A stretch of 64,000 nt of DNA, taken from NCBI GenBank assembly GCA_028554755.1, contig JAPTOF010000005.1:10616501-10680500 (forward strand), read 5' to 3'. A model generated the notes under the pieces. The model was not told where the DNA came from. It searched no databases and saw nothing but the letters and a program-made list of their open reading frames with translations. This DNA comes from Cordia subcordata. Its lineage: Eukaryota; Streptophyta; Magnoliopsida; Boraginales; Cordiaceae. The translations under genes and the position numbers were made by a program. This document shows positions 11,163 through 23,370 of the stretch, in pieces. Position 1 is the stretch's first letter, and each line of letters starts with the position of its first letter.

Positions 11163-12420
11163 ATTGTGCTCCGTAGGAATTGTGCTCCTACAATGCACTG
11201 TGCACCTTAGACAACATGAAAGGTATGCGCTTTTTAAAAAAAAAATCTAAAGCCTCTCATCTCCTTCTCTCCCTCTCACTCTCTTCCTCTTTCTTCTTTC
11301 TGTCTTTCTCCAGTAAAATCAAACCTTCCAATTTTAAATTGGATATACTACCAAGATCGTCATCTTTATGCGACGAAAACGATAGTCTTCAATCTTTATG
11401 TCAATTTCGTTTCATCGTCAACGCGAGTTGTTGCTATTATTCTCTTTCTCTCTTTTTTTGAGGTATTTTCTCAGATCTATAACAACATATCCTTATGTGC
11501 GTCGTGGTGGTGGGGTGTGTCACGGTGGTGATGTGTAGTATGTGGTTAATGTATACGAGTGAAAGGATGGAGAATTTGGCTATTTAACAAAAGATTTAAA
11601 ATAATGCAAGTTAAGTGTTAGATGTTTTGGTTAAATCAAGTTCGTCTATTTCCTGTATTAAAGTTTTGAACATATAATATATTAATTTTGAACATATAGA
11701 ACAATAGTTTTGAACTAGAACTGTTGATCAAATAGCACATTTATTCATTTTGAACAAATAGTGTATTAATTTTAAACATATAGAACAATAATTTTGAATT
11801 AGGACTATTGATTAGATAGCACATTTATTCATTTTGAATCAATAGTGTATTAGTTTTGAACACATAAAACAATAGTTTTGAACCAGGACTGTTAATTGAT
11901 CAAATAACAAACTTATTCATTTTGAAATATTGTATTGGTTTTGAGAAATAAAACAATAGTTTTGCACTAGGACGGTTAATTGATCAGATAGCTCATTTAT
12001 TCATTTTGAACCAATAGTGTATTGGCTTTGAACATATAGAACAACAGTTTTGAATACATTCCAAATCTACTCATGTATCTTTATCTATGGACATGCATAA
12101 AATTTATGAAATTATAATTTTCATTTTGTGAACTTGCTTTTAAATTTTTGAACATGTAATATAAAAATTTTGAACATGTAATATAAAAATTTTAAACATA
12201 AAGTGTAATCTATAAGCATATAATATAAGAGTTCTGAACATACTTGCAGCATAATACAAAAGTTTCAAACTTATAATATAAAAATTTTGAACTTATAGTA
12301 TAAAAATTTTGAACACATATACTGTTACATATTGTGCACATACTGATTATGCACAATACGATGTATAGTATTCATGCAAAATACTATGTATATAGTGCAC
12401 AATATAAGTATTGTATTAAA
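11163..12420 (+). mobile_element. DNA element with subterminal tandem repeats (copy B)
   Basis: Begins with TGTGCTCCGTAGG and TGCACTGTGCACC, followed by a CT-rich stretch and a segment (about 11300-11660) that matches copy A on the opposite strand. The right half (about 11665-12310) is an array of diverged units such as TTTTGAACATATAGAACAAT and TTTTGAACATGTAATATAAA. The end carries TATAGTGCACAATATAAG. Exact ends and target duplication were not resolved. No transposase is seen. The open frame at 11180-11461 is CT-rich and has no recognisable domain. Confidence 0.6.
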
Positions 12421-13890
12421 TTAATAGACATTAAATCAACAAAAGCGTAATAATATGGCCAAGTCAAGACCACAAAATCATAACCATTAATAATTTCTAC
12501 CTCTAGAAAATCAACTACTCACTGACATGTGAAAGACAAGTGAATAAAAAATATAGAGGAACATAAAATGAATGTCAAAAATTAAAACATACTTATGTAC
12601 AATAATATAAAAGAACTAATATAACTAAAAAATATTCAAAGGTTAAGAACAATAGAACCTCATAACGGAAGTTTGTGAAAAGATTCACTTCTTGAAAGTC
12701 GTCTAATAGAATGCTTCTCAACCGGAAAAAAAGAAAATCATTTGCCTTACCATGAGAGAGAATACTTTGAAGATATGAAATATATTGAATTGAGAAGAAG
12801 ATTATAAATTATCATAATACAGTGAGGATTCAAAATCAAACATAATTAGAGTTACAAAGAGAAAAAAATAGTGAATGTCGTTATCAAGAAAGAGATTTTC
12901 TTAAAGTTAAATCAGGGATAAAAAGAAATGGGGATTACAAAATAATGAAGACCCAAATTTAAAACACTCGTTTTAATTAATTAAAAAAAGTTGATGATTT
13001 AGTATTAGAAATGATAATTTTTTATCTATGTATATATAAAAAAAAAAGAGAGAGAATAATGAGGGCTGTGGAAATGTTTGCAGGTCTGAAACAAATTTAA
13101 TAAGGATCTTCTTGTATAGGCTAATCCTCATACGATTGTCTTAGTTAGACCCTTACTTTGGACCCTAACCTTATTAAGAAAGGTCCCAAGTCACCAAGGG
13201 TAGGCCTTAAGCCCTGAGTCCCAATGAGATGTCATGTGCACTTTCAACTTTATGTCTTTATTTTTTCATTGGCTGAATTGTTACAATTGTAAATAAAGTG
13301 ATTAGAAAATAATCTATTTAGAAAAGAACAAGAATTGCAATTACCATTGAGAATTCCATCATCCGGTGAGTTCCAAGGTTGGTATGCTACAGCTACGAGT
13401 ACTCTACAAACTATGCTATCGCAAGAAAAGTAAAGTTACACTAGAAAAAGTGATCGGATCACACTAAGCTGTTTAATCTAGGATATGCTAAGTAAAAAGA
13501 ATTTGCAATGAGATATTGAGTTGTTTGATTGTCGAATCATTTTTCCAGTCTTATCTCTTTCTTTTTATAATAGTTATAGCCTTGTAATTGATGGTAACTG
13601 CATGAGCGACTTCCACATATTTCCCTCACTTTTATTGATAATTTTTCATGACTTGAAAGCAATAAGTGCCTATTCCTTTGCCAACTATCTTGACTCCAGC
13701 CTTTGTGCTTTCCTTGGGTCTTTGAATGATATATAAGGACTCACTGATGCCTTCGATCATGGTACTCCGCCTTCAAATCTTTCTAGTCCTTCGAACCCAA
13801 GATTCGGCCTCTCAGTCTAGAGTATGTCAGATTATATACCCGATCATGCTATGTCATCACTTCTCTTTAACACGTTGATGTTACTTTGAT
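12421..13890. other. Intergenic, no gene seen
   Basis: Mostly AT-rich, unassigned sequence. The part from about 13080 is less AT-rich and may belong to the decayed Copia element that follows, but no protein motif can be read in it. Confidence 0.45.
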
Positions 13891-13899
13891 TATCTACAT

Positions 13900-14740
13900 G
13901 TCACACCACACCATTATTTAAACTTTCTTGAGTGTAAGGCCACTGGTACTCCCACAGTTACTATGCTCCAAATCCTCTAAGCCTGCCTCCTCTGCTCTTT
14001 GCTCCAATCTTGCACTCCATACAAGTCTTGTGGGATCACCGTCACATAATACTGTTAGACATAATGCTATCAACCTACTGCGGAAAATTATGAAGCTTTG
14101 AAGAGGACACTTAAGATACATTAAAGACACACTCTTCCATGGTTTTCATTCCCAGTGTCAGGTCCTTTAGACCTATATGCATTCTTCAATCCTAATTGAA
14201 AAAGTTATGCTGTGGATAAAGATCCACCGCTAGCTTTGTTGTCTTCCTGGGCATAACCTTGTTTCTTAGTGTTCTGTGGAAAAAAAAAAATAAAGGCAAC
14301 AACGTCCAGGTCCTCCACAGAAGCTGAGTACAAGGCCATGGTACACTATACTACTAAGATAAGAGGGTGTTTGGCTATCTTATTTGGTGCTTATAAGCAC
14401 TTAAATAGTAAAAAAACATGTAAGAGTACTTTTTTCTACGTGCTTATAAGCACCTAAAATAAGCAAAGCCAAACACCCTCTAAAGTGGTTCGCCTATCTA
14501 CTTTAAGACCAGGCTGTTCCAGTTAAGGCTCCTATATGTAGCATTGTGATAATGTTTTTGCACTTGCATTAGCTGCCAATTCTGTATTCCCCGGAAAGAC
14601 CCAAGCACATAGAACTAGGCTACCATTTTGTTGGGAAGCAAGTCATCAACAAAGCACTCAAGTTTCATATGTCCGAAGTACTAAGCAGTTGGTTGATCTC
14701 CACACTTAAAAGCACTAAGCAAGTCACAGTTCACCACTGG
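13900..14740 (+). pseudogene. Copia pol relic: end of reverse transcriptase and RNase H
   Basis: Degenerate frames, with shifts, spell the usual Copia order: 'QPTAENYEALKRTL' and 'LRYIKDTLFHGF' (about 14070-14135), 'RSTASFVVFLG' (about 14225-14255), 'SRSSTEAEYKAM' (about 14300-14340), a KHIEL-type block (about 14600-14620) and 'VRSTKQLVDLHT' (about 14670-14705). These are the RT/RNase H and C-terminal motifs of Copia pol. A 118-bp MITE splits the RNase H part. The stretch after it (to about 15040) could hold the 3' LTR, but no matching LTR was found. Confidence 0.82.
14363..14480. mobile_element. MITE (118 bp) nested in the Copia RNase H relic
   Basis: Almost the whole element folds on itself. 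The left arm GAGGGTGTTTGGC, then GGTGCTTATAAGCAC, pairs with the right arm GTGCTTATAAGCACC, then GCCAAACACCCTC. TAA target duplications lie at 14360-14362 and 14481-14483. Same family as 10706-11104. It inserted after the Copia element, just past the SRSSTEAEYKAM motif. Confidence 0.85.
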
Positions 14741-15490
14741 TGCCTCACGTTTAGCTGGAGGGATGATAAACTCCAACTAGAGATTTGTGTATGTTAAAAG
14801 CTAAAAAGTTATATTTCACGGCTTGAAGATATCATGTACCTATAAGAGTCGGCTGGGAAAACATTTTCCCATAATAGTTATTAGTTATACCAACTACCGA
14901 AATTGTTTAACTAGCTCCTACAAGCCCACATATTCAAGTATAAAATAGATGCAATTGTATCTTCAATCATTAATTAATGACAAGATGAAAGCATTTCCAA
15001 ACAATTCTCTATTCTTTTTGTCTCTGTGTTCACAATTTTAATGTCACCTCAAAAAGATATCCTCAAGTGACACCCGATATTCCTTTTTCATACAGAAGAT
15101 TCTTGTCACAAGAGCGTTTTAACAAGAAGTGTCTCCAATATGTTTCATCTTACATTACTCTCATACAATAAAACTGTTGCCACATAGGTTATGATATGCA
15201 TATAATGTGTGGCTCTCAATATGTGCAAAAAGTCCACTCGACATTAACGGGATGATCATCCCGAGGACTAACCCAAAGAAAAATGGCAAACATGTGCTGT
15301 CAAGAGACTTTACCATGCAATGTCAAAAAAATCATATAACTGTATACCCAGCAGACATCATTTGGATGATGTTTACTGTATTCTTGGACCTTGCTCAAGA
15401 TCAAATGGCGGGGAGAAACCATATTGACATGAATGTGATTCGAAAAGAATGCCAAAGCAATTAGCAAAGGAAAGAAGGAAAACTATATTG
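14741..15490. other. Intergenic, no confident gene
   Basis: An 85-codon frame at 15207-15464 (+) has no recognisable motif and no supporting splice context. The left part may be the LTR of the Copia relic. Confidence 0.4.
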
Positions 15491-15871
15491 ATTCTTCTCT
15501 TTTCACCGTAAAATTGGCCAAAACATCGTCAACCCTTTCCTTTCCTTTGAATCGATTCATCTCCCCTGAAAAATTAAAAGGACAAAAATATACCAAAAGA
15601 AGATGCAACTTCACTCTGGCAGGCTAATGAATTTCCTATCCTATCCTCCTCTTTAAACGAGACCTATAAACCTTAAGAAACACCCCGTCACAAGATAGCA
15701 AGACTAGGGCAGCAGTGATTTATTGCGCTATTCGCCCGATTGCAGACATCCAAACCTCCTTTGAGCACACGTATCAGCATTCTCTAGTAACAAAAAGTGA
15801 CTAAGCGAAAGAAGCAACCCACAGTTAACAAAATTGAAAATCCCAACTTCCAAACATGAGAGACCAGCAGA
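15490..15871 (-). other. 3' UTR of the vasculin-like gene (probable)
   Basis: Lies downstream (minus strand) of the TGA at 15874-15872. No coding frame; composition is like a plant UTR. The cleavage site was not located. Confidence 0.45.
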
Positions 15872-18800
15872 TCAAGCCTCATATCCAGATCCCGAAGAGC
15901 TTGATTCAGAAGAAGCATCACCTGAATTAGAAGTATGCAGTTCAGACAGCACTGAACATTTAGGCTGAGTGCCTCTCCACACTTTCAGGGATGGCAGCAA
16001 TTTCATGTACTGCCAAAACACATAAAAACAGAGATAGGTCAACTGCATAATCTTTATAAATCAATATCAACCCCTAACAGCACCCTCCAGGCCCAGAAAT
16101 GCAAATTAATAAAATTGGCAACCAACAGGATTAGAAAACAGTAGTCTGCAGAACTTTGATCAACACTGAACAAAATACCTAAACTACCCTTACTTACCTC
16201 CTTGTAGAATGCATTAATCTCTTCTTCTGTTAGGCCTTCATCTTCCCCAGCATTTTCCTCCCAACCAAGAGAACGAAGGAATGCAGCTTCTTCTTCATCT
16301 GGATAAAATTCTCCATTAAGGCACAAGTTCTTATCTCCATCACCTGGGAATCTCTGAGACTCATGAGCACCACCATTGCTACTCTTCTGGCAACCATTCT
16401 CAGAAACATCAGAACTCACAGGAGAACTGTCAACTTCTTTCATTACTTCACTAGATTTCTCCAGTTTGGGAGATGAAACAGCAGAACCTGAATCTGGGAG
16501 GATATTAGAAGTGTTATTCAAGCTTTTCTTCCTCATGAGGTTAAAAAAATCACTACGGCTTTGGGCTTGAGAGAGGGACGATCTCTTCTCTGCAACGGGT
16601 CTGGAATTCAAAGACAAGGCAGCTGCTTTGCTTTCAAGAGCAGAAAATTTTGGATTACTTGGGTTTGTCAAGGCAGTTGGAGTTGATGGAGCCACTGGGA
16701 CCTGATAATCAGAAGCTTGACCACCAGAATTATTAGTTGGACTAGATGCATCCTTTGCAGAAGAAGCTCCGTTCTCCCTTGCTGGTTTGAGAACCAGAAA
16801 TTTACCACCATGGGAGGTATTTGAAGCATCTGATCTGACCTGCCCACCACGAGATTGGTGAGAAAGTTGAGATGAGTAGGGCTGCTGCTGTACACTCTTG
16901 GGAGCCACAACCACCTCACTTGTTCTAATGGCAGTTTTTATCTGCTTTGATTTATCTGAAGAATTGGGAACCTGAAAAGAATGTGCAAGTATACATGTTA
17001 CTTACATGACAAGACACAAGGTAATTTAATAATTGAACATCAAATTTATTATCATCATCAATAAATATTCTGCCAGACACATACATCTGCAATACTTGCC
17101 AAGAAAACAATAATACTAATAATCTCCGATACAACCCATTAAGAAGAAAGTGATTCAACTGAGCCACTTGAAAGTTCAACGATTTACGAACAGATCTGAT
17201 CTGTTTTACTTCATATGCCTTTTGCAAAATCTCCCCCACAGTCACGATTTTAGGTGAAACACCATGTTTCAAGTCCCAAATAAAGTACAATTTTTCCGAT
17301 CGTGATTGCTTTAATATATATATGTACATGGATGTATGTATGTGTGTGTGTGTGTGTGTGTGTATAAATACATAAAATTGATATGGCCAAAAGAAGAGAG
17401 AGGTGCGACTGTCATGCAACGAAGAAATACTATTCCAGTTCACTGAAATTGCACAAAAGATAACTCTCCGGTCAGCAGACAAACACCGCATGAAACTCAA
17501 TATGCAGATGAGTTGCATCAATGACTTGTAGCCATCCCTTCATATAGCATATACTAAATAAATTTTTTTATTCTCCTTCAAAGATAGTTCTTGGAAACAG
17601 AGTCATTATTGGAAAGAAACCCCGCAATTAACTTCTCAGCTTGGATATACTCATAGATACCTGATCTTACAGTCGTACTTTTACCATGAAGACATTAAAT
17701 TCTCTATAGATGAAACTAAAAGGCAAGGAAAGAATTGTTTTGGGGACTTTTGAACCGCGAAATCCAGTTAGAGACATCCTAGAACAGGTAACACATCCAA
17801 TCAAGAACAGTTTAAAGCAACTGAAGCTACTACTTCTAATACATAATAAACATGGAGAGAAAAATATGAAATTAGCTCTTTGCAGTAGCTCACTTAGGGT
17901 CACCACTTGTAACCCAGACTGCTGGCTATTTCTAAAGGGAGCATTACACATTAATAGCAACCAATTGTACTACAGGACACAATCATCTACAAAGGTTGCC
18001 TTACATACATACAAAAAACCAGCATTTCTTGAAGAAAGTGGGTAATAGTATAGAAATGAGGTATGCTGGACAGTATTGGTGGCTTCACAGACTTCACCAA
18101 GATATTCTAATATATAAAGGAGATAGTGTGAAAGGCTGGCAACAGAGAAAGAGATACATGTCCAATAGGAAGAGGATCATAGTATAGGAATGAGGTATGC
18201 TTCACAATATTGCTGGTTTCACAGCTCAAAACTTTCGCCCTTTTTTTTTATTTGAATCAGTTTCTTAAGGTTGTAACTTGAAAGTATAAAGGAAATAGGC
18301 TGAATTTAGCAATGAAGAAAAGGATACATGCTTGAATGTATCTAAATAAAATGGCAGGGAAAAAAAGGTAGCATTGCCAATAAGGATTCATGAACGAACT
18401 TTTTATTTTTATTACTCCTTGAAACATCAATTCCACCCACCCATGATTTGCAGAAAAAGGAGTAACAAGGTGCTTGGGTTATATGACCAAAAATAAGGTG
18501 CTTGGGTTAGCTTATAACCTGTTTAAACTTTTATCTCACTAGATGCACCTTAAGTGATTGGCTTAACTTAAATGCTACCCAAACACCATTTTATTTTCAT
18601 GGCTCCGGCTATAAGCACTTTACCTATTAAGCTAGGCCAACAAAAAGCATATAACATGATTACTCTCCATTCCTGATGTTTATAAGTATAAAAGCATTTT
18701 CTTCTAATCTAAACCAAACATCCCAGATGAGGCAAAGAATGGTAGGTGTGTGGAACAAGAGATGAAAAGGTTAGTTCTATACATGCGTCCCTTTCTGTTT

Positions 18801-21158
18801 CTTTTGCTATGTGGATCTCCCTGTCTTCGTATATATCTAACTAAATAATCTAACCCAGTTGAACATTCCTAAATAATCGACATTTTCCAACAAAAAGAAC
18901 TATTACTTGAGGCAGACCTCCACCCAGATCAGTGAAGTAAACATGAATGGAAAATAGCATACAATTAAAATTTGAAATAAATAAAAACTTATAGGAAGTT
19001 CAATGTAAGTGACAAAGATGTATTCGCAAAACATGCAAATTTTTCCCTTGCAATTTTACTGAAACTAGCATGTCCCATCCAAGATCTTTTCATATTGCGA
19101 CAAGTTCTCTTAAAAATCAGTTCATTTTTCAATCTATCTGTCTTCTAATTATAATTGATTACTGACCATTGTACTAGGGCAAACTTACAATGGGTTACTG
19201 ACCATTATAATAGGGCAAACTATCTCATACAACAGCTAAACTAGCCATTAATTTCGCATTCACTAAATGAGATAACTAATCTCTACAGTCAACAAAATTG
19301 CAACAGCTACAACCTTTCTTCCCACATACTCTCATCTTGCTCGAACTTGTGAATTATTTGCAAGTCACTCCCTTGACTTTTGTTATTTGCAACATCACTA
19401 TTACAAGTTTTCAATCAATGACTTTAGAAAAAGTAGAGCAATAGTATGAGGTTAAATACTATGCAAAACAAATGCACAGCAGAATAAATATTTTTCTGAG
19501 TATATTGTAAGTCTTTGATTGATATCCACATTCTACTTGGTTTACCAACCTTAATGCAATACAAAACCAATCAAACATATAGTAATTAAGGAACAAATTT
19601 CCCAAAAATGAAGGATCCAGTTTCCCTCATAACAAGTTAAAGGAACATTCAAGACCATCTTAAATGTGGGAGAGAAGTTCGTAGGGTTTATATAAAATAT
19701 TCTCCAAACACCCAGTTCAAATAAATGAAGCTAATCCATACGCTTTTAGCTATCTATATGTATATTTTACCAGGGCAGCTGAAGGTGGTAGTAAGAGATG
19801 AGATATATTAGGCTTAATATGTTCCACCACAACTTCTTTTGGTGATCCCCCTTGTTCTATTAATTAAATTAAGTTCTACATATCTAAGGGGAAGGGGGTG
19901 GGGGTTGGAATGGGGGAGGAAGATAGGTTCATTAATGTTTGCCTATGTGCAAAAATGGAAAAACGAGAACATAGTTCATGACTTCATTGGACAAAACCAG
20001 TAGTTAATAGATGTATTAGACCAAAGAACTTACCAATTCTTGCAAACAACACAAAATCTATATCAAAAAGATCAACTTACCATGGGTATTAGCTGCCTGG
20101 ACTGCTTTATAGCCAACTCTTCAAGCCTCTGTGTCTTGTCAGGTACCTATCAAATACATTATGCAATAAAATTAAATTCTGGGTTAAGCAGTCCAGAAAT
20201 TTAAATAGACATATCAAGGAAACAGGAAAGCAATTACCTGCATTGCAGCACGAGCTCGCGGCGGAGCCTGTGACAACGCCTCTGCCATGTTAAGACCAGC
20301 CATTGAACTTGAAGCTGCTGACACCAGAGTGGCAACAGCACCTTGTGGTACTGATGAGTGTCCATTGGTGCCAAGTATAGCAGGGACCTCTGCCAAAGCT
20401 GAGGTCCATTTCTCACCAACAAGCAATGCTGAGCTGCCAATGGGCAAACTTTGAACTGCCGTGCTCAACGCTGGAGAAGGAACTCTCCCTATACCAGAAG
20501 CTCCCTGCTTCCCTTCGGTCCCAAGGGAGGGAAAATCCTTTTCAAACACAGACTTTTGAATTCCAATGAGGTTGCTGCCCCCAGAGTTGACACCATTCCT
20601 TGAGTCCTCCGCTCTGCGTGGCAATGCTTCACCAGGCTTCCTGGAGACCATTGACTGAGAACGCCTCAAAGTATTTTTCTCCACTCTACTTGTTAATATG
20701 TCAGCCAGTGGGTCAGAAACATCATGGTCCCAGAGATCCCCGCCTAACGACCTCTCTTTCTCTTTCTCACGGTTCCTATCACGGTGATTTCGCGTGAAAC
20801 TACAGTAAGGATGTTTCGCAGAGCCATTGCTGCTTGAACTACGTCTAGAGTTGGATGAAGAACTTCGGTCTAAAAAATCTGAATGTGAGCTATCCTTATC
20901 ACTAATGCTCCTTAAAAACCTACTCCGTGTTGAGGAAGAAAGATCTTCAGCAAACGCAAAAACCACAATGAGAAAAGGACACACACAACTATTGTCAAAT
21001 GAAAGCCAATTAACCTAACTGAAATTAAGTCACTGAGGAAAAAAAATACCTGAGTGCAAAGAAGATGATGCAAAATGGTGGGCTGAAGTGCTGCCCCCAG
21101 TAACACTTCCTGAGCATCTCAACCATTCAGGAGCTAATGCCGGTTCACTTCTTTCCAT
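15872..21158 (-). CDS. Vasculin/GPBP1-like plant protein, 597 aa, five exons
   Basis: Coding exons (minus strand): 21158-21050, 20944-20238, 20146-20081, 16971-16198 and 16009-15872. Phases close exactly. The protein starts MERSEPALAPEWLRC and is rich in Ser, Arg and Asn. It has an RNHRDRNREKEKER basic patch near 88-101, FEKDFPSLG at about 170-178, an 'RLEELAIKQSRQLIP' helix near 279-293, and an acidic C-terminal block at about 520-552 with AAFLRSLGWEEN and LTEEEINAFY. The FPSLG motif plus a C-terminal 'LGW...LTEEE' block resembles vasculin (GPBP1), a GC-box-binding transcription regulator in animals. Plant homologues are largely uncharacterised, so DNA binding or a nuclear role is inference. 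The start is the first ATG before the conserved N-terminus. Intron 3 is 3.1 kb. Confidence 0.87.
17330..17364 (+). repeat. (TG)n microsatellite in intron 3 of the vasculin-like gene
   Basis: A TATG/TG dinucleotide run within the long intron. Length-variable, non-coding. Confidence 0.8.
18490..18725. mobile_element. Possible MITE in intron 3 of the vasculin-like gene
   Basis: The left end GGTGCTTGGGTTAGCTTATAA and the complement of the right end (GGGATGTTTGGTTTAGATTAG) form an imperfect inverted repeat of about 20 bp. The ends resemble the GGGTGTTTGG families seen elsewhere in the window. No target duplication could be confirmed. Confidence 0.35.
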
Positions 21159-22240
21159 CAGTAATGCACATCATCAGCTTACATTTGTAGAATACAAGAA
21201 CAAACCAATAATCTATGTAATTCACCGTCCTTTTCTTCTCAGGCTAGTTTTCCTCTTAATACACGTGTTTAGCACTCTATACACAACTACCAGCCCAGAC
21301 CCCTCTCACCAATCCAAAGCTTCTACAAAACCAAATGCTTCCCAAGTTTCCTGATTGCAGACACAGTATGAGAACTAGAAATCCCCAATTCTACTCCACC
21401 CTCTCATCAACTAGAGACTAAATAACCATGTTCTCTCCAAGAACCAAAACATGAGCCTTTCAAAGACTTCTTCGCCACTTTTTTGCCTCAAATCTTCAAT
21501 GAGTATCTTCTATATCAAAACCACATAAACAACCCATGAAACTACAGAGTAATTACCGCCAACACAGCATACGACCAAGTCACCTTATTACATTCTCATC
21601 ATCGATACTTAAATGCTGATAAAAACCTTTCTAACATCTTCCCATTTTTTAGCTAAGAAAAGAATGGATCTTTCCAGTTTCAGAAACAAGCGACCTTTTG
21701 TCACACTCTCATTTCTGGGGGGAAAAAAGACTCGCAAACTTAATTCATTCCAGCCCCAAGTCTCCAAAACCCTAGAAAAATGGCACGAACAAATTTCTAG
21801 CCCCTTTCTGATAGCCACCTAATCATTCAATTAGGTATAGTAGACCAATATCAATCAATCAGAAAATAAAACGAAAACCAAGAACAAAATGCCCCAAAAC
21901 AAAGCCTAGGGTTTCAACTTCTACCAGAACGACTAATCAATATATACAAATTATTAACGATATGTATGTATATATAGTAACCCTAACCTTAACGCGATTG
22001 CCAGAAGGACCCTAAGAGAGAAGGATTCTAAAGAAAACCCTAACCGCTTCAATAACCGCCAAACTTACACACACATTCACGTACGTGTGTATAATATATA
22101 TATATATATATATATGCAAATAAATTTTAGGAATAAATATTTGGTTTTGTATATGTGAAAAGGCAATGCAAAGTGAAGAGATTAGCGCATAGAGAGATTG
22201 TGATGTTATATATGGATTGTTAAGAAAATGGGAATGGTCA
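21159..22240 (-). promoter_or_regulatory. 5' leader and promoter region of the vasculin-like gene
   Basis: Upstream of the ATG at 21158 lie several AAACCCTA-like telo-box words (for example near 21905, 21980 and 22037). On the minus strand a leader-like stretch at about 22060-21990 ends in AAG followed by GTTAGGG, a possible 5' UTR donor. Telo-boxes near the start site are common in plant genes for translation and growth. The transcription start and any leader intron are not proven by the sequence. Confidence 0.4.
22095..22118. repeat. (TA)n microsatellite
   Basis: TATATATA run just upstream of the vasculin-like gene leader, followed at about 22242-22260 by a (GT)n run and at 22295-22325 by a GA-rich tract. 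Confidence 0.75.
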
Positions 22241-22548
22241 CAGTGTGTGTGTGTGTGTTTTTGTGTATGTGAATTTGTATATTAGGGCAGATATAGAGAG
22301 AGAAAGAGAGAATGAGGGAGAGGGTTGGGGTGTGTTTGGGGAGGGGAGAGGTTGGCGTTATGAAATTTTTCTGTTTAAGAAGAAACGTATAAAGAAAAAC
22401 GAGACCTTTTTCTGGATTAACAAAAGGGAATTAGTAGTAATTAGTGATGATAACACAAATCTTTTATTGATTTATTAACTTCTTAATTATTTTTATTGCA
22501 CTCGTGTCCCGACCCTATTTAATTGGATAAAATATTGTCTTCAAATAT

Positions 22549-22678
22549 AGGCCTGTTTGGGTGATTTTTTTTTAAAAGTATTTTTTAACAATTTTTTAAA
22601 CAATAACTTTTTTTTTCAAAATTTTAAACCTTTTTTAAAGTCAAATTAAATATCTTAAAAAAATTAATTTAAACAGGC
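22549..22678. mobile_element. Small MITE with GGCCTGTTT ends
   Basis: Inverted ends GGCCTGTTT (left) and AAACAGGCC (right) surround T/A runs. TA or TATA flanks both sides, so the target duplication is ambiguous. Non-coding, about 130 bp. Confidence 0.6.
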
Positions 22679-22689
22679 CTATAATTTCT

Positions 22690-23323
22690 CTGGAATTATT
22701 GTTGTTATATAATATTAAAATTGGTGCCATGACATAGTAATTATAAACATAAATGAAATTGTTGAGGGTCTTATGGTACTTTTCGACAGCCTCTTTTATT
22801 TTATTAAATAAGCAAAGATTTATGGATGAATATAGCAAAAATATTTACAAACAGCTGACAACATTCAGGTACGTGACACTTCTCTCATCTATTTCCAGGC
22901 AAATAAAGAGACTGTTCACAAGTAATTGTTGAGGTCTTCAATTTTTATCCAATTCTGAAAAATAACTTGTAGTCATTTGAAATGATAAACTAATTGTAGT
23001 TTTGGATAAATTCCTACCTCTCTCCTCTGCTCGATGGCCGATGCATATCACAAAGATTAGATGCAAACAAAAGCACGAGTACGTATCATCAATTTAACGA
23101 ATCGGCAACCAAAAAACACGTTTATATAAGTGATTACATATCAACATATGAAACATAGCTTTCAATTATATGCAAACTTAGAAATTCTACGTGTGGCAAA
23201 CGCACATTTCTAGTGGTATATTTAATAAGTTGATCTACTGTAATTTTTTGTGTAGATCTTATTGGGAATATGTATGTCCTGTAGACCACTTGCATGAGAC
23301 TTTTTGTATGTACATATTGTGGT

Positions 23324-23370
<47 letters not shown>

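Noticed and set aside
11180..11461. 93-codon frame in copy B and the similar minus-strand frame at 8661-8936 in copy A
   Set aside because: Both are CT-rich Ser/Phe runs whose similarity comes from the shared repeat; the residues diverge freely after a few positions.
15207..15464. 85-codon plus-strand frame
   Set aside because: No recognisable motif, and it lies between a Copia relic and a 3' UTR.
17710..18187. Plus-strand frames of 111 and 63 codons
   Set aside because: They lie inside the long intron 3 of the minus-strand vasculin-like gene and show no domain.
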